From Fallopia convolvulus (Eukaryota; Streptophyta; Magnoliopsida; Caryophyllales; Polygonaceae): a stretch of DNA of 64,000 bases. The position numbers and the translations under genes are program-made. Positions within the stretch are counted from its first letter, which is position 1; every line of letters begins with the position of its first letter. Positions 23,829-37,309 of this stretch are shown here, one piece after another. The notes below the pieces were generated by a model, which saw nothing but the letters and a program-made list of their open reading frames with translations, did not search any database and was not told where the DNA came from. The stretch spans positions 37,697,683 through 37,761,682 of the forward strand of contig OZ024737.1 of NCBI GenBank assembly GCA_964016875.1, given 5' to 3'.

Positions 23829-24016
23829 TAAGTGTTTGGTATTATAAGATTTTTAGTTAAGTTTGGCTTTAAATTGTCAAAAAGAAATTAATTTTAATTA
23901 GTTAAAAAACTTATGATTTGTTAAGGTTTTAAAGGTTTTAAAAACTTACCTATTTTGTGGTTTCAAACCTTTTAAAATTCCTATCTTTTAAAAAATCGTG
24001 TTTTACCAAACACTTA
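23829..24016. mobile_element. Small MITE with TAAGTGTTTGGTA inverted ends
   Basis: Thirteen-base perfect inverted termini (TAAGTGTTTGGTA at 23829-23841 and its complement at 24004-24016) enclose about 160 bp of A/T-rich DNA with no ORF. It lies roughly 440 bp upstream of the HD-Zip start. GTTTGG-type ends occur in PIF/Harbinger and hAT MITEs; the target duplication is ambiguous. Confidence 0.6.
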
Positions 24017-24325
24017 TTTCGATAAGTTTTAAATGGTAAAAATCTCTACAAATCTACGTCGAATGGAGCCTTAAGTAATATTTGTCATTTAGGCTACTTT
24101 TTTTTGTTAAAAAATACTTGCCATTTTACATATTTTTATAGATTTTTTCAATTTTATCTCTTCAAAAAAAGGTCAAAAAAGCAACTTTCTTTCCATTTTT
24201 TAAAAGTATAATTAAACAAACTAATTATAGAGGATATTTAGGTATAATTAAGTGGTTTCTTACATAGTTATTTTAAAATAAATTAGAGAAAGAAATACAG
24301 TATCAATAAAGATAGTTATTGATAA

Positions 24326-24862
24326 AGTCTGGTGGGTCAATACTATCGAAGGGGGTTGTTGAGCGCACAAATATATATGGGCCTAGTAGATAAGCTTAGT
24401 GGAGTTTTGTTCTAAAACTAATTATAATAGAGAAGTCACCCAAGAAATTATATAGTAGACAATTCATTAAATTTCCAATGTGGAAACACTTTCATACACC
24501 CCTTGACAATTATAAGGACTAAGAGCCGACAAGTCGTTGACAAGCACAATGAGTTGCCCAATATGCGCCATCATGGCGGACTAGCCCAGTATAATAGATG
24601 AGGATTGAGGAGCATTTTGCTAATTTGCTTGGCTCTACCCAACAACCATGGATGGACCTAAAATTGAACAAGCTTTGATATCATGTTGAAGATCAATGGG
24701 TCACGATCGGCAACGAGGGAACTGTTCGAGAGCACACAAACACGTATGAACCTAGAACATATATGTCTAGTAAAATTTCATATTAAACAAATTGATAACA
24801 GGAAGAGTAACCTATCAAAATTTTCAATAGACTTTGATTTATTAAATTCCGATGTGAAAACA
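24326..24862 (-). mobile_element. Degenerate TRIM retrotransposon
   Basis: Two diverged direct repeats (about 24326-24489 and 24685-24862) share 'gagcgcacaaa/gagcacacaaa', 'atatggg/gtatgaacctag', 'aaatttccaatgtggaaacac/aaattccgatgtgaaaacac'. The non-coding centre ends in 'agctttgatatcatg', a decayed complement of the tRNA-Met primer site. Same architecture and orientation as the element at 54449-54946. Confidence 0.65.
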
Positions 24863-25943
24863 CACTTTCATGGTTATAGATATACATAGTTGTAGGTATT
24901 GATTTTATTTTTTTGAAAAGGTAAGAATAAAGAGATCCTCTTTATGCAGACATTCTAGAACATTCTTTTAGATGAGAATAAGAATTTCTGGAAGATTTAG
25001 AATGGAATTAATTTGAGAGCTATGATCCAGCTTAGCGATTTTATAAGCCACATCGTAACAATTTCTACACACATTATGAATATGATTAGTCTCGAACCAC
25101 AATAATGTGACCGCAATATCTAAAATAATGATATCAGAATCTCATGGGCACTAATCCGTTGTTCTAACAACATTTAGGGTTATCAAGTTATCTCCCTCTA
25201 TTTCCTAATTCTTAATCCTCGTGTTTTATTGTTCTCATTATTCATTCTCTTAGTGTTAGAGCTTCTAATTTGGCTACCGAAATCCGACCGTACTTCGATG
25301 TTGCCATACCAATGATCTATGCATTTGGTCCTCTAATTACAATCCCAATATCGTTTGCCCATTCGTAGTTTAGAGCCATCAAATTTTAATTTAGAAACAC
25401 TCATGGGTGGTTTCTAGTTATTGCTATAGATATGATTGGATATTATTTTAAAATAAAAAATAAAAATAAAAGGCAGGTTCTATCCAATATGTATACCAAT
25501 ATTAATTGTAAATTATAAGTAAGGCACTTGAATTCATTATTGTACGAGTGCGTATAGGTTTTGGGATGGGATTTTGAAGGCATAAATATGCCATTGCCTC
25601 TAATTTCATGGTCATTCATGATTATCAAATCAATTTTGCTAATAGAAGATTATCAAATCAACTTTCCTCACAGAAGATTATCAGTGTAGGTGATGTAGTG
25701 ATGTGCTATCCGATGTGCCCATTTGAAGTGGGAATTTTTGTTTCAATAATACAAAAAAGTTAAACATGTAAATCTACTAGCTCTTTATTTAAGCATTATA
25801 TTTTAGTAGCTTTAAGACTAACAATAGTAGCTTGTCCAAGAACTGTACCAAATTTACATTTTTAAGTTAGTGGCTGTAAATTCTTTGTGACCAAATTAAG
25901 TTTCCACTGAACTTGCATAGTACAAAATTCACCCCCAAAAAAT
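24863..25943. other. Intergenic DNA, no gene seen
   Basis: AT-rich, with only short ORFs. 'agaagattatcaaatcaa' recurs around 25640-25680. No element or gene recognised. Confidence 0.4.
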
Positions 25944-26428
25944 GGGCTTAAAACATATAAAATTCCCTGTACTTGTGCGAATTTGTCACTTAGACACCTC
26001 ACCTTTGGTTTGGATCTATTGAGCACTTAAACTTAACAATTTGGACCTATTAGACACCTGGTCGCTGACAATCTCGTTGAGTGTAACACACTCGCGCTGA
26101 CATGTCCAATTTTTTGTCCACATGTGTTCCACATAAGCCTATTTTTTGTCCACATATGTACCACATAAGCGTATTTGGTATTTTGCCACAAAGGCATAAT
26201 TTATGCCACATAACAATTTGGACCTCCGTCAACAGCTGGTTCACTCCCGCCGTTCTCTTCATCGTCCTCAACCTCGTAATCGGCACAATCGCACTTCGCC
26301 ACATCAGCGAAGAGGTGTTTAATAGGTCCAAATCGTTAAGTTTAAGTGTTCAATAGGTCCAAACCAAAGGTGAGGTGTCTAAGTGACAAATTCGAACAAG
26401 TACAGAGGACTGTATATATTTTAAGCCC
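25944..26428. mobile_element. Long-TIR foldback element (about 485 bp)
   Basis: The outer 110-115 bases on each side are inverted complements. The words 'gacacctcacctttggtttgg' (truncated here), 'cacttaaacttaac' and 'gatttggacctatt' on the left reappear in complement on the right, with only a handful of differences. The centre has a 39-bp direct duplication ('tttttgtccacat', about 26108 and 26147). Long TIRs suggest a Mutator-like MITE. A run of A on both flanks hides the target duplication. It would fold into a long hairpin if transcribed. Confidence 0.8.
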
Positions 26429-26587
26429 AAAAAAATGTAGCATTGAATTGAATCGACACGTACATATATCTTAATTATGGCCAACTTTTTAGTGTCTAAA
26501 CTAAAGGAAAAGTACACTATAAACAGTAATTAATTAATTTTCAAATTTTGACTAAAGTTAAAAACTTACATTAATTTTCACACAGAA

Positions 26588-28305
26588 TCTACTATATATA
26601 TAAAAGCAATAAGGTTTGGAGCTTTCACGTTGCGCCACCTCAGCTTTTTCCACGTGTCGTTTCGAGAATACACTACCTTGGATTTTGCCACATGTCACCT
26701 TTTCCGTAAGTCATGTCATTATATTTTTTTACACGTCATATACCACGTCATATTATATTCTGCCATATCATTAACATGTCATATTTAACTATAATTAATA
26801 AATAATAAATAATTCAAATAAAAAACTACAATGATTATATATGGCAATTTATAATAAAATCAAGAAGAAATTTAGGCAATTTATGTACAACCACCATATG
26901 AAGCCATATCAATATATATTCTTTCCAACTTTTCAATTAAAGAACGAATTGGAAATTATAAAAGAGTATATTTGTTTGATTGAATTCATAATTTTTATAA
27001 TAACAATTATTTGACTTTATATGTGAAATATCTTCTTACTACATTTTTTCATATTTTACGTACAAAACAAAAAGTTTGATTCGTTTGATTAATTCATTTA
27101 AAAATTTTATAGATAAAAAAATAAAAAAATTTATACGTGATCTAAATCTTATTATGATTTTTAATTAATTTTATTAATTAGTTTTTTACCACTCTTAACA
27201 ACCAATTAATTATTTTTAATTAATTATTGATTATCGGTTACTTGCAAACTATCAAACAAATGTTATCTGTCATCTCATTAAATAAAAAAGTACGGCTTGT
27301 TTTGATTCATTCCAACTTGTTAGCAATTTACTTACAAATCAGCAAGATATTTTTGGTAATTTATTTAGTAAGCCACATTTACTTGATTGTTTCACCTATA
27401 AATGGGAAATTTTATAAAATTGTTTTATTATTTCATTTGATTATTCTAATTGAGGAAAATTAAATTAGGAATTCTTTTACCATTTTTTCCCAATTTACAT
27501 ACAAATCAAATTCGTTTTTATTTAAAAATATATTAAAAACTTTCTTTTAATAAATCTTTTAACTATAATTGTTTTCTTTTGAATTGAATTTGGATTAAAA
27601 AAAAATACTCATTTGATTGTTTAATATATTGGAAAGTTGGAATTTCGACCATGCCATCCTATTATTAATCCACATAGGATTTTGCCACATGTCATTTAAT
27701 TATTGCTCCATAAATATTATATATTAATTATTCTTTCCACTTTATATTCCACATGGCAAATTTTTTCCACTTAATTAAAATTTATTTATTTCCCAAATTT
27801 AGATAATATCTTAATTTTTGGTAGGAGATAATATTTTAACTTAAAAAATATAACTAATGGTTAATCTTTTTAACATTTTAGTTGTTTCTTTCTCTCTATT
27901 ATATTAAAAGATAAATATACTCAATTACATATATTATTATTAAATTAATTATTATTTTTCAAAATCTCATCTCTTCCATATTTTCAAAATATATTTTTTT
28001 TGCTTTACTTCTTCATATTTTATCTCCTTTTTTTAAATAAACCTATTTATGTAATATTGTCAAGGAAAATGAGTAATGTAGATTATTTTATCTTAATAAT
28101 CCATGTTTATTCTCAATTTTAAACTTAATAATCTAAATTTAATTTGTTTTATTTGATTTAAAAAAAATTAATTTTTATACATATTATGGGCAACAAATTA
28201 CTTACATTAAATTTTATATTATATTTTTATTTATTAATATCTTTTTTGTAGTATATCTAAAAAATATCGAGTCATAATCGTGCATGACACGACGGGGTCA
28301 ACTAG
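26588..28305 (+). mobile_element. Non-autonomous Helitron (1718 bp)
   Basis: Begins TCTACTATATATATAAAAG and ends with the short hairpin TCGTGCATGACACGA about 10 bases before a terminal CTAG, inserted between A (26587) and T (28306). These are the 5'-TC, 3'-CTRR, subterminal hairpin and A/T target features of plant Helitrons. The interior is very AT-rich with no Rep/helicase. 'ggattttgccacatgtca' occurs at about 26680 and about 27670, so a related copy may be nested or duplicated inside. Confidence 0.75.
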
Positions 28306-31300
28306 TTAAAACAATTATACTAATCTAGGTTTTATAATCAATATGTAAATCAAAGCGTGAAAATTCATCGATCTACGTCGTTATCAGATGTCAGTAGCAC
28401 CAATGAGCACCACACACGTGTGAATACAACCAATACATCGAATCTGCCACCCACGCAATCTGTCCTTTTCCCGTCTTGTAATTACTTACCACATATTTTA
28501 TCTTTTACAGAAAAACGCGGGGCCCACACGTATGACGTGGCGTGAAACGCGTCGATGATCCTTTTAAACTTGTCGGAGCTTATCGTACACGTGCCCAGTC
28601 CTGCTCCTCTCTCTTTCTTTTAAACTTGTCGGAGCTTATCGTATACTATAGAGCATCGAAACGAAGTCGAGTCGACTCGTGGGGACCATTCTTTATTTAC
28701 ACCTATCCCTATCAGTCTACGGTCTCCCTTTATTTTATTTCATAAAATAAATTATCTCTCTGATTAAAAAAATAAATTAAGATACCTCCCGTTGACACGT
28801 GTCCTTCGTCATTCATCTCAGCTTTAAGAACTGATGATGGATCTCACGTATCGTGAAACATGTTTTACGTGTGATAACAAAAATCGGCTCAACTTTAAGA
28901 CGTTATTTTATTGTATTTTACCTACACTAGATATTTTATTGCATGTACATATGAACAGAAATCTCTTTAAGTTTAAGTCAATAAACTGTTATTCTTGTAA
29001 AACTATATGGCGTTTCTAAAAAATGAATAATATAAGAAATGCTTAAGCTTCACATCTATATTTATGGCCTTATGGGCATAAAAGGAAATGTACCAAGAAA
29101 CAAATTTTCGATTAAGATTACTTGTATATTGGTAATGTTTCACATCTATATTTTCACAAGTTTCCGTTCGAGGGTGTAACTGTAAGAAATGCACAAGCTT
29201 TACGTACACAGTCACTAAAAATTAAAAATTAATATAAAGCTGAAAGTATGTTCTTAATTGTCTATTTCTAAACCCGTGTCTAATATAGTGCTTGATTTAG
29301 TTGGTGCATTCCCGCATAGTGATCCACCGTTGATTGACAGATTGAATTGTATCGCAACTTGTTTCCTAACTTGGCGCACATCCATTTTTGTTGAGTGAGT
29401 TTCTTCTTCTGTATTTTTTTGGGAATATTCTTCATAAATACTTGACCTATTACGTGTCAAGGCAAAAAAAAACCTAGCTTCCTTCTACGGAAAAAAAATA
29501 CGGAGTATAAAATAAAGCTAGCTTCCATCAAATTTTGTAATTGAATATCTTAATGAACAAATTTTTGATTTTTTTATAGGAAATTAGACGTTTTTATAAT
29601 TGGATATAGATAATTGGATATGTTTATAATTGGATATAATTATAAACATACAAATTTTGATCATCCAACGCTCGTCCGTTGGATGATCTGTAGCATGCAG
29701 GTATTACTTTTATAATTGGATATAGATAATTGCGTATGTTTATAATTAAAATAGAAATACAAATTATATGTGTTAGTTGTTGAAAATAAATAATGAAGAG
29801 AGAATGAATTTAAACGTTTTTTTTAATCATTGATTTGTTGTAGGATATATGTTATGAATCTTAATTATTTAATTTGTTTATTTATTTAATGAACAAATAA
29901 AACAATGAGCAAAACAATGAGCAATATTGCTCCACACAGTACATTGCATAAGATTCCCATATAATTATAAATAAATAAAATTGTGTTAAGAGGAAAGTTT
30001 TTTTTTTACAAATTGGGTCTCCAAATGTGTAACTGTCAGAAACCAAGAATTCCATACTTAGATATTTTCATAGCATTAGATGCATCCGACTTTCTATATA
30101 CCATCACTTCAAGTTCATGATGAATACCATCCAGTAGTTCATCAAATGTGCAAATTCAATTTTGTTCTTGTGTTTTGTTAGCCAAAGGGTGATAACTTTT
30201 AGGTCTCCATGGATGAACATGCAACCATTTTTCCTGCAAAATATAAAACAAAAAGGCCAATGTTTGATCCTAATATTTGAAGGATTGCAGTATGAAACCA
30301 AAACGGGAAGAAGAGAAACCTATATCGTATCTTGAAATGGGACCGCAAGCGGAATCCAAAAGGCAATCGATGACTGATTAAATGAAAGGTAAAGGCTCTA
30401 AGGCAACGACTATTTATACAATGCAACGATGCTAGCTTTTGGGAAGGGGAAAAGATAAGTGTTTATTACGTTGTTATAACATTGAGGAAGAAAGTTGAAG
30501 GAAATATGATAAAAACATTGATAGAGGAATTTGAAAGGCTAAGAGATTGATCCTGGAATATAAAACGTTAATCATAGAAGTCGGGAAGGCCAAACTTATT
30601 AATGCTCTTATTACTTTTAAACTCCCTATTTTAAATGAATTGAATAGGGAGAATAGAGAGTTTATTTATCTCTTTAGGGAGAACTTTTAGAGTTGTAAAG
30701 ATGAATTCAATGTATTAAACCGGTGTGATAAATTCAAAGATCGAAAAATTAGACCTCGCACAAACCGATATGAGAACGCAAAACCCACAATCTAAACAAA
30801 CAAATAACAAGTAAAGAACGTCGATCGATGTTAGATAGGAAAATGAAAAACCATAAAATTAAAATATACTCCATATAAAATATTATGAGAAGAGTAGAGA
30901 AAACGTCAACTAATAACAATATACTGATCGAGTTGGTTTTATTTAATATATTTTAAGTTTTGATCTGATATATTGTATAATATGAGTATAGTTGTAAATT
31001 TAATTTAATATAATTAAATTTGAAATAATGTTTAAGGTATAATGGGATTTGACGAAACTAGTACAAGTGTCGGCCAATGGAAGAATTTTGTCCTCTTTGC
31101 AAGAGAACGACGTTTAAGCCTTGCTTTGTTTTCAATTTTTTTACGCTGGATGTGTTTAGATGAAGCCATCTGGACGGTGCAGATCGATCGATCGATCGTT
31201 GCCAAAAAGCCCAAGACTTCTAATTGTGTAATTAACTAATTAATTATCCACTTTCGAGCTCCAAAGTCCTCTTTACATGAAGTTGAGTAAAATACATCAC

Positions 31301-32079
31301 TCCTACTGATCGAGTGGACGGTGCTTTTTCTTCAGTTTTTTATGCTTGTGGTTTTGACGTTAATTGGACAATTTTCTATAGGCATTTAGACTATATAGTC
31401 AAGAAGATTCCACTATACCTAGGTGCTGCATTAATTTCTTTTAATATAAGTACGTACATGCAAGGGGGAGAGATGGGTTGAGCTCGTATTATTATGTTTT
31501 AAATGATAAAATTAATCATTAATCTCGGACACCAACTAAGCTAAAATTCTAATTAAACTAATCTACCAAAAAAATATGGCGTTACCAAAAAAAAAAACAA
31601 TATGGCGTTATCTTAGCTCTCAAGCAATGTGAAGATCATAGTAAACACTCCAAAGCTCCACTATTCATGGGAGCATTGCTTCCATAAACACAACATATTG
31701 ACTTCTGACACTATATTGTCTTCAAGATTGTAAATTTATACACGTCATCTTTTGAGTACCCTAGGATTAGATGGCTAAAGCATTAAGTAAAGGGATCATC
31801 CTCTGTGTAAGAGGAAAAATAATATAGCACCCCCTTACTCCTAAGTAGGCTTGGGTGCTCATTGCTCTTGTTCGTGTCGTCTTTTTTATAATCACTCCCT
31901 TTTCTTGTAAATTGTCACGTCCTTCCCTTGTAGCCAAATACTCTGATACCAAATGTTGCAAATGCGGAAAATAGGACTAATGGAGAGTGATATTGAACTG
32001 ATGGGTATGCAAAAATACAAACTCACCAATCCATAAGAAATAAATAGCAAGCAACAACCATTTTATTTGTGGAAACCCC
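28306..32079. other. Intergenic DNA with small local repeats, no gene seen
   Basis: Contains a tandem duplication with period 56 bp at about 28562-28650 ('taaacttgtcggagcttatc' at 28565 and 28621). A cluster of 'ttataattggatatagataatt' words (truncated) lies at 29590-29740. A lone 'ctctgatacca' at about 31943-31954 resembles a tRNA-Met primer site in minus orientation, possibly from a decayed retrotransposon. ORFs are short and unconvincing. Confidence 0.4.
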
Positions 32080-33230
32080 AGTTGAAGAAAAACTACAAAA
32101 TGTTCAACAATATATATGGCACCATCAAGCACATAAAGGTCAAGTTGGCAAGCTAAAAAAGGCCCCTTTATGGCTTAAACAAGCTTCACGATAGTGGGAT
32201 TATGAGCTTACACAGCTTTTGGTCAAAATGTGCTATATACAGTCTTCTCATGACTATTCTGTGTTTGTCAAGACAAATTTTGCTAGTTTTACAATCTTAT
32301 TAGTCTATGTGGATGATGTTTTGTTCACTGGAACTGATTTAGAAGAGATAGCTTCAGTACGTCAAGCAAGCATTACATAATCAATTCACAATTAAGGATT
32401 TAGGGCTTGCAAGGTTCTTTTTGGGCATGGAAATTTACAGAACTACTACATGGGCATATCTCAGTCAGAAGAAGTATATCTTGGATATTCTTGCTGATAC
32501 TAATATGCTTGAAGCAAAAGAGGTTGGTTTTCCTTTGCCCACTGGACTCAAGCTCCACCAAGATGAAGGTGTTTTGTTGAGTGATTTTTAGCAATACAAA
32601 AGACTGATCGGTAGGCCGTTATATCTATCTTTAACTCGACCAAATCTCTCTTATTCAATGCATCACTTATCTCATTTCATTTCTCAACCAAGAGCTCCAC
32701 ATACGCAAGCTGCAATGCACATTTTAAGGTACTTAAAGGGAATTGTCGACAAATGTTTGTTTTATCCAGCTCAACAAGATTTGAAACTTATTGGATTTCA
32801 TATGCTAATTGGGGATCATGTCTTACCACAAGACGATCTTTGATAGGATATTGTGTCTATATGGGGCTATCTTTTATTTCTTGGAAAACCAAGAAACAAC
32901 CCTCCGTAAGTTGATCTTCTACGTACAGAGTCTTGAGTATAGGAGTATGGCAACAACTACTATAGAACTAGTTTGGGTAAGCTATGTGTTCAAGGATTTA
33001 CATTTGGAGTTGGAGTTGCCTATCACTTTATTTTGTAATAATAAGGCAACTCAACAAATAGCTGTTAATCCATGTTTTCATGAACGAACTAAGCATCTTG
33101 AGCTTGATATGATTGGCATTTCACTAGAGAGAAGGCTCAACGTGGGTTTCTCAAGACAACTTTTATTTCTAATAAATTGCAATTTGCTTATGTTTTGACT
33201 AAGGCATTAGGCCAAGTACAACACTCTTAT
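32080..33230 (+). pseudogene. Ty1/copia RT-RNase H remnant
   Basis: Plus-strand reading with frame changes gives RT segments 'KKAPLWLKQAS', 'YVDDVLFTGTDLEEI' (the active-site box, near 32300), 'FTIKDLGLARFFLGMEIYR' and 'YLSQKKYILDILADTNMLEA'. It continues into 'YKRLIGRPLYLSLTRPNLSY', 'HILRYLKGIVDKCLFYP' and RNase H pieces 'EYRSMATTTIELVWVSYVFK' and 'HERTKHLELDMI'. The order is that of a copia pol 3' half. Several stops and indels make it non-functional. A purine tract and LTR-like sequence follow. Confidence 0.9.
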
Positions 33231-33267
33231 TTATGTCACAAGCTTGGATTGGTGGATATCAACTTGA

Positions 33268-33522
33268 AAGGGGGATATAGAGAGTGTCTTGTGTCTATAT
33301 GTTAAGTTGTATATGCTGAGTTGTACTTTACAGATTTTTTATTAGCTGGTCAATTAGTCCACAAGTCAATTAGGACTTCGTTAGTTGACTATGTAAATGG
33401 AGAACATTGTAATTGGTCACTATGAGAGTTCTTTCAATAAAACACAAAAAACACATTCGAGAGAAATAGAGTTTTCTTCTTCAATTTCTTATTCGGTCAT
33501 TTGGATTCTATAAAATTCAACA
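33268..33522 (+). repeat. Probable 3' LTR of the copia remnant
   Basis: A purine tract 'gaaagggggat' (33266-33276) follows the RNase H remnant, and a TGTCTTGTG...AATTCAACA segment (about 33285-33522) with TG...CA ends comes next. No matching 5' LTR was found, consistent with a truncated element. Confidence 0.5.
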
Positions 33523-33605
33523 GACTTATACGTTGATCTTATATGTGCACAAGCCCCGATCTATTCCTTCAATCTTGGATTTCCACAAAGTACAGTATGT
33601 AATAT

Positions 33606-33898
33606 TGTTAGCAATGGATTGGCACAATCCACATTAATAGGCAAGAATGTGTAATGATAGGCAATATTAGTAATAAGGGAAATAAGGGTGTGTGTTTGTA
33701 ATTAGATAGAATATGGGCTAAAGTTGTAAATAAGCCAAAGCCTTTAAAAGGCAAGGCACAACTCAGTTGCAGGCATCGATGAATGAAATAACAATTCTGT
33801 ATCTTCTTCCTCAACTCTTCTCTACCTCTCTGTTTCTTAATCTTCTTTATTCTTACCTAAATTCTCTTCTTTCTATGATTTTATCTTGGGACATAACA
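33606..33898. repeat. Candidate solo LTR (293 bp)
   Basis: Begins TGTTAGCAATGG and ends GGGACATAACA. It contains a 'cctttaaaaggcaagg' TATA-like region and the 'aataacaattctgtatcttc' ending typical of short copia LTRs. The flanking five bases (AATAT and GAATG) do not match, so the call rests on composition and TG...CA ends. Confidence 0.45.
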
Positions 33899-36800
33899 GA
33901 ATGTTGCCTCACTAATTTCGTATATTCAAGGCACCTAAGCTACCTTATAAGTAATAAATATATATTAGAAAATTTTGTATAGCATGTATATGCTTCATAT
34001 TTATCTTGGGTAAATTTCCTTTATGGAACCAAAATTTAAGAGTATGAAAGGTATTCGAGTCTTTATGCAATTTATCTTTTCGTCTAGTCTTTCTCTCACT
34101 TGAGGCTGACTCGGCCTATTAACGATATATAGGACTAGATTTGAAACAAAAATCAGAATTGTCGGACCCTATATAATATAGTAAATCAAAAATTTGGGAT
34201 TTGAATAAAACATCGTTTGACTAATTTAGCCTCATATCTTGAATGATCAGTTACACTTAAGTCAGCTAGTGATCGATCGAGAAACTAATTTACAGATTCT
34301 TTTTAGTGTACTTGTTGCTCGTATACTATTAATTGTTGTAGTCAATACTAATCAAGAATATACAAAGCACCTAAAGTACAAGAAACCCATGATCTAGAAT
34401 GTAGAAGAAAGTGACACTTTGAAGAAAGAACAAAGTTTGATGGGCTTAATTATCATTAACCTAACCCCATGCACCTTACATGAAAAGTGTACAATATATA
34501 GCTAGACACGTCATTCTCAAAATTCAAAGAAAAATCAAACACCAAGCGGGTTTTCACTTTCAAATTATACAAAATTCTGGTAAATCCTCAAACCAAAACA
34601 AAGGATGTGGCTGTTTGGATCGATGTCTAGGTAGGGATGGATGGATATATGTAGCATCGCATTAAATAACACATGCCTCGACCTATCTAGCTCTTACATC
34701 TTGGTGGATCTAATCAATAATTATTGACCAATACATTAGGTCATGTTTCGGTCATCCATACAACATTAAAACTAGCAGTTCGATCATTTTATCTGGTTTG
34801 ACATATGTTGATAGATTTTGATTAGTCATCAGTTCTTCTAATATGTATGTGCCATGTTGTAACGCCGCTCAGCAAAGGGATTATACACAATGACTTTTGG
34901 GGAAATTAAGTTGATACGTGGAGTTTAATTAGTTTTAGTTTTGTTTAATCACGTAACATATATTAATTGTACAATATTTTGAATTAGTTTCAAGCCCATC
35001 ATCATTAGCTCAAGTTATATTGATATGCAATGCATTATGTATGAATTACTTCATCGATCTCACTACCTTATTGTGAATTCAATCGGCTTATGATTATGAA
35101 ACACCTTGATTTATTCATAATTATCCTCAAATTAATGTGAATAATCTATTACATTAATAATTATGTGATTGATATACAATTACGTGCTACCAACTACATA
35201 GCAGCTATTTGACCTAAAAAACTGGGCGGTTAGCAGCTAAAATTTGATTTTATCTCATCTTTATCGATCTATATATCTATCTGTTAATCTTATCCTGTTT
35301 ACTTGCGTCTTTATCAACAAACATTTCAACCACATGTTGCACCAGTTAATTGGTTCTAACCCATGACTCAAGTTACCGTGACATCTTCACATACACTATT
35401 CATCATTCAATTCATTCATAGTCTTTTGTTCGTATGAAACATAACCACAAAAAAAACAATACATCAAAAATATCATTCATAATAATCAATTTTGCTTGGA
35501 AGATATCAAATGTATGTCAAGATGTAATAAATATAAAAAAATCAATTTGTAGCCCGATCGTAGATAACCCATTAACCCCTCATACTTTTGATGATGATCT
35601 CAAGTTTCATATTGAAAATTTATCAAAGGCAATAATTAAGCTTTTGATCATGATAATTATCTCAGTTGGGCTGGCCACCGAGTATATTAAGCTAGCTTTT
35701 CTCGATGGGCTTGGACCTAATTGCAAACAAGTATGCTTTACTAAAATGATATGTGGCCCATTAATTATTTTGGGCCCAAGGCCCCCTACTTTGGATGGGT
35801 TTTAAGGTAGCAATTGGTTGATTGTTTGAATTTTTTTTTTTTTCTATGTTGTTTACTATAATTGTATATGGCTCTTTTGCCTACCTTGTATTTAGTACTC
35901 ATCATACATGTATGGATCTCAAAGTCAAAAATTACCATTTAAGATTCAAAGTGAAAAGTTGAAACATATACTTATAACTGTTAAGAATATAAAATTTATG
36001 GATTCTTGTAAGTTATAAGTAAATGTATCTAGTAATTTAATTAGAGTTATGAATTTGATTTATAGGACAACCACAAAAATGATGTCATAATTATTTTGTT
36101 CATGGAAACAAAAATTAAACGGTGGGCAGTGAATATAGAAATGGAGATATATACAGTATATATGTAACAAATTAAGAATGCCTCGGTTCAATTCTTGCAA
36201 TCTTGCATGAAAACTTGAGGGAACATGATGACACACCCATTTGAGTATTTGACCATGATGAAAAGACAAAGGAAAAAAGGCTTCAGGAAAAGTTACCTCA
36301 TCAGTAAAAAGAAGGATGTCTCCTCTTTTTCATCGCTTTTCTATCAATCCACTTTTCAACTTTTACCGTTCGACTTAACCCCACGTAGCACGTACCTTCC
36401 TTTTCCTCTAGTATCCATCCACATTTATATCTCTACCAATTCAACAAAGAAAAAAACCCATTTAAGTAATAAAACATGAGTCAAGTCTTACTGGATGATA
36501 ATTTACGTAACCAGGCCAGACTCTTAAAGTCTACTCTTGTTACAATGATCTAATCTAATTAAGGACGTGCTTATGATAAATGGAAATTAATGGGACATGA
36601 ATAAATTAGATACATATTATATTTTTTAATGAGAAAATTTTGGGGGTCACTTAACAAACAAGGACTTATCTAGATATTCTTGCGGATGAGGTTTTTAAAA
36701 CCCAAATCAATTGTAAGCGGGATGAAGCAGGCACTAAGAAACGATTTAGTAATGTAATCCGCCACAGAGTTGCATACTCGGAAGAAATGAGATACGTTCC

Positions 36801-37309
36801 AACTCTAAAAACAGGCGAGAAAGTAATGAATGTCAGATTGAATCAACTCAAACTTCTATGGACAGTGCCAGCCAACAAGTACGATATTGACCGGTCGTAA
36901 ATTATCGTCATTGATTTGGATTTTTTCCATTATATGATACGGAGAATATAATTAACATGGCGTAACTTTATGCATATATAGATTATTTCTAATTACCAAT
37001 TTGCACCTCCATCCATGACCAAACAAAACCCTAGTTTCCATGGGAAATATAAACTCCTGGTCTTTAATGCTGTAAAAGTCACCCCAAATGACAGGGTTAT
37101 GATTCGCCGCCACTCATACCCACTTACCCATACAAAATCAAAGATGATCAATTAACCCTATGAATTGTACAGTAATTAACTTTATTCCGATAAATGTATA
37201 CATGTCCCTGCTTTTTTTTTTCCCACATAAGTCAAGCAATTACTTACATTTCACACTTCCACATGTCTTCATTTTTTATACTCCGTACTATGTGTAGGTT
37301 TGCCATTCT
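33899..37309. other. Intergenic DNA, no gene seen
   Basis: About 3.4 kb, AT-rich, with short ORFs that lack domains. The longest is a 123-codon plus-strand ORF (35434-35805). No repeat with defined ends was recognised. Confidence 0.4.

Noticed and set aside
30104..30301. Possible exon on the minus strand after a TTTTGCAG acceptor-like site
   Set aside because: Frames contain early stops, no domain was recognised, and no neighbouring exons were found.
31943..31954. Isolated tRNA-Met primer site as a retrotransposon
   Set aside because: I found no flanking direct repeats or coding sequence that would define an element around it.
35434..35805. 123-codon plus-strand ORF as a gene
   Set aside because: Low-complexity Ile/Lys/Asn composition typical of AT-rich DNA, no domain, no splice or leader context.
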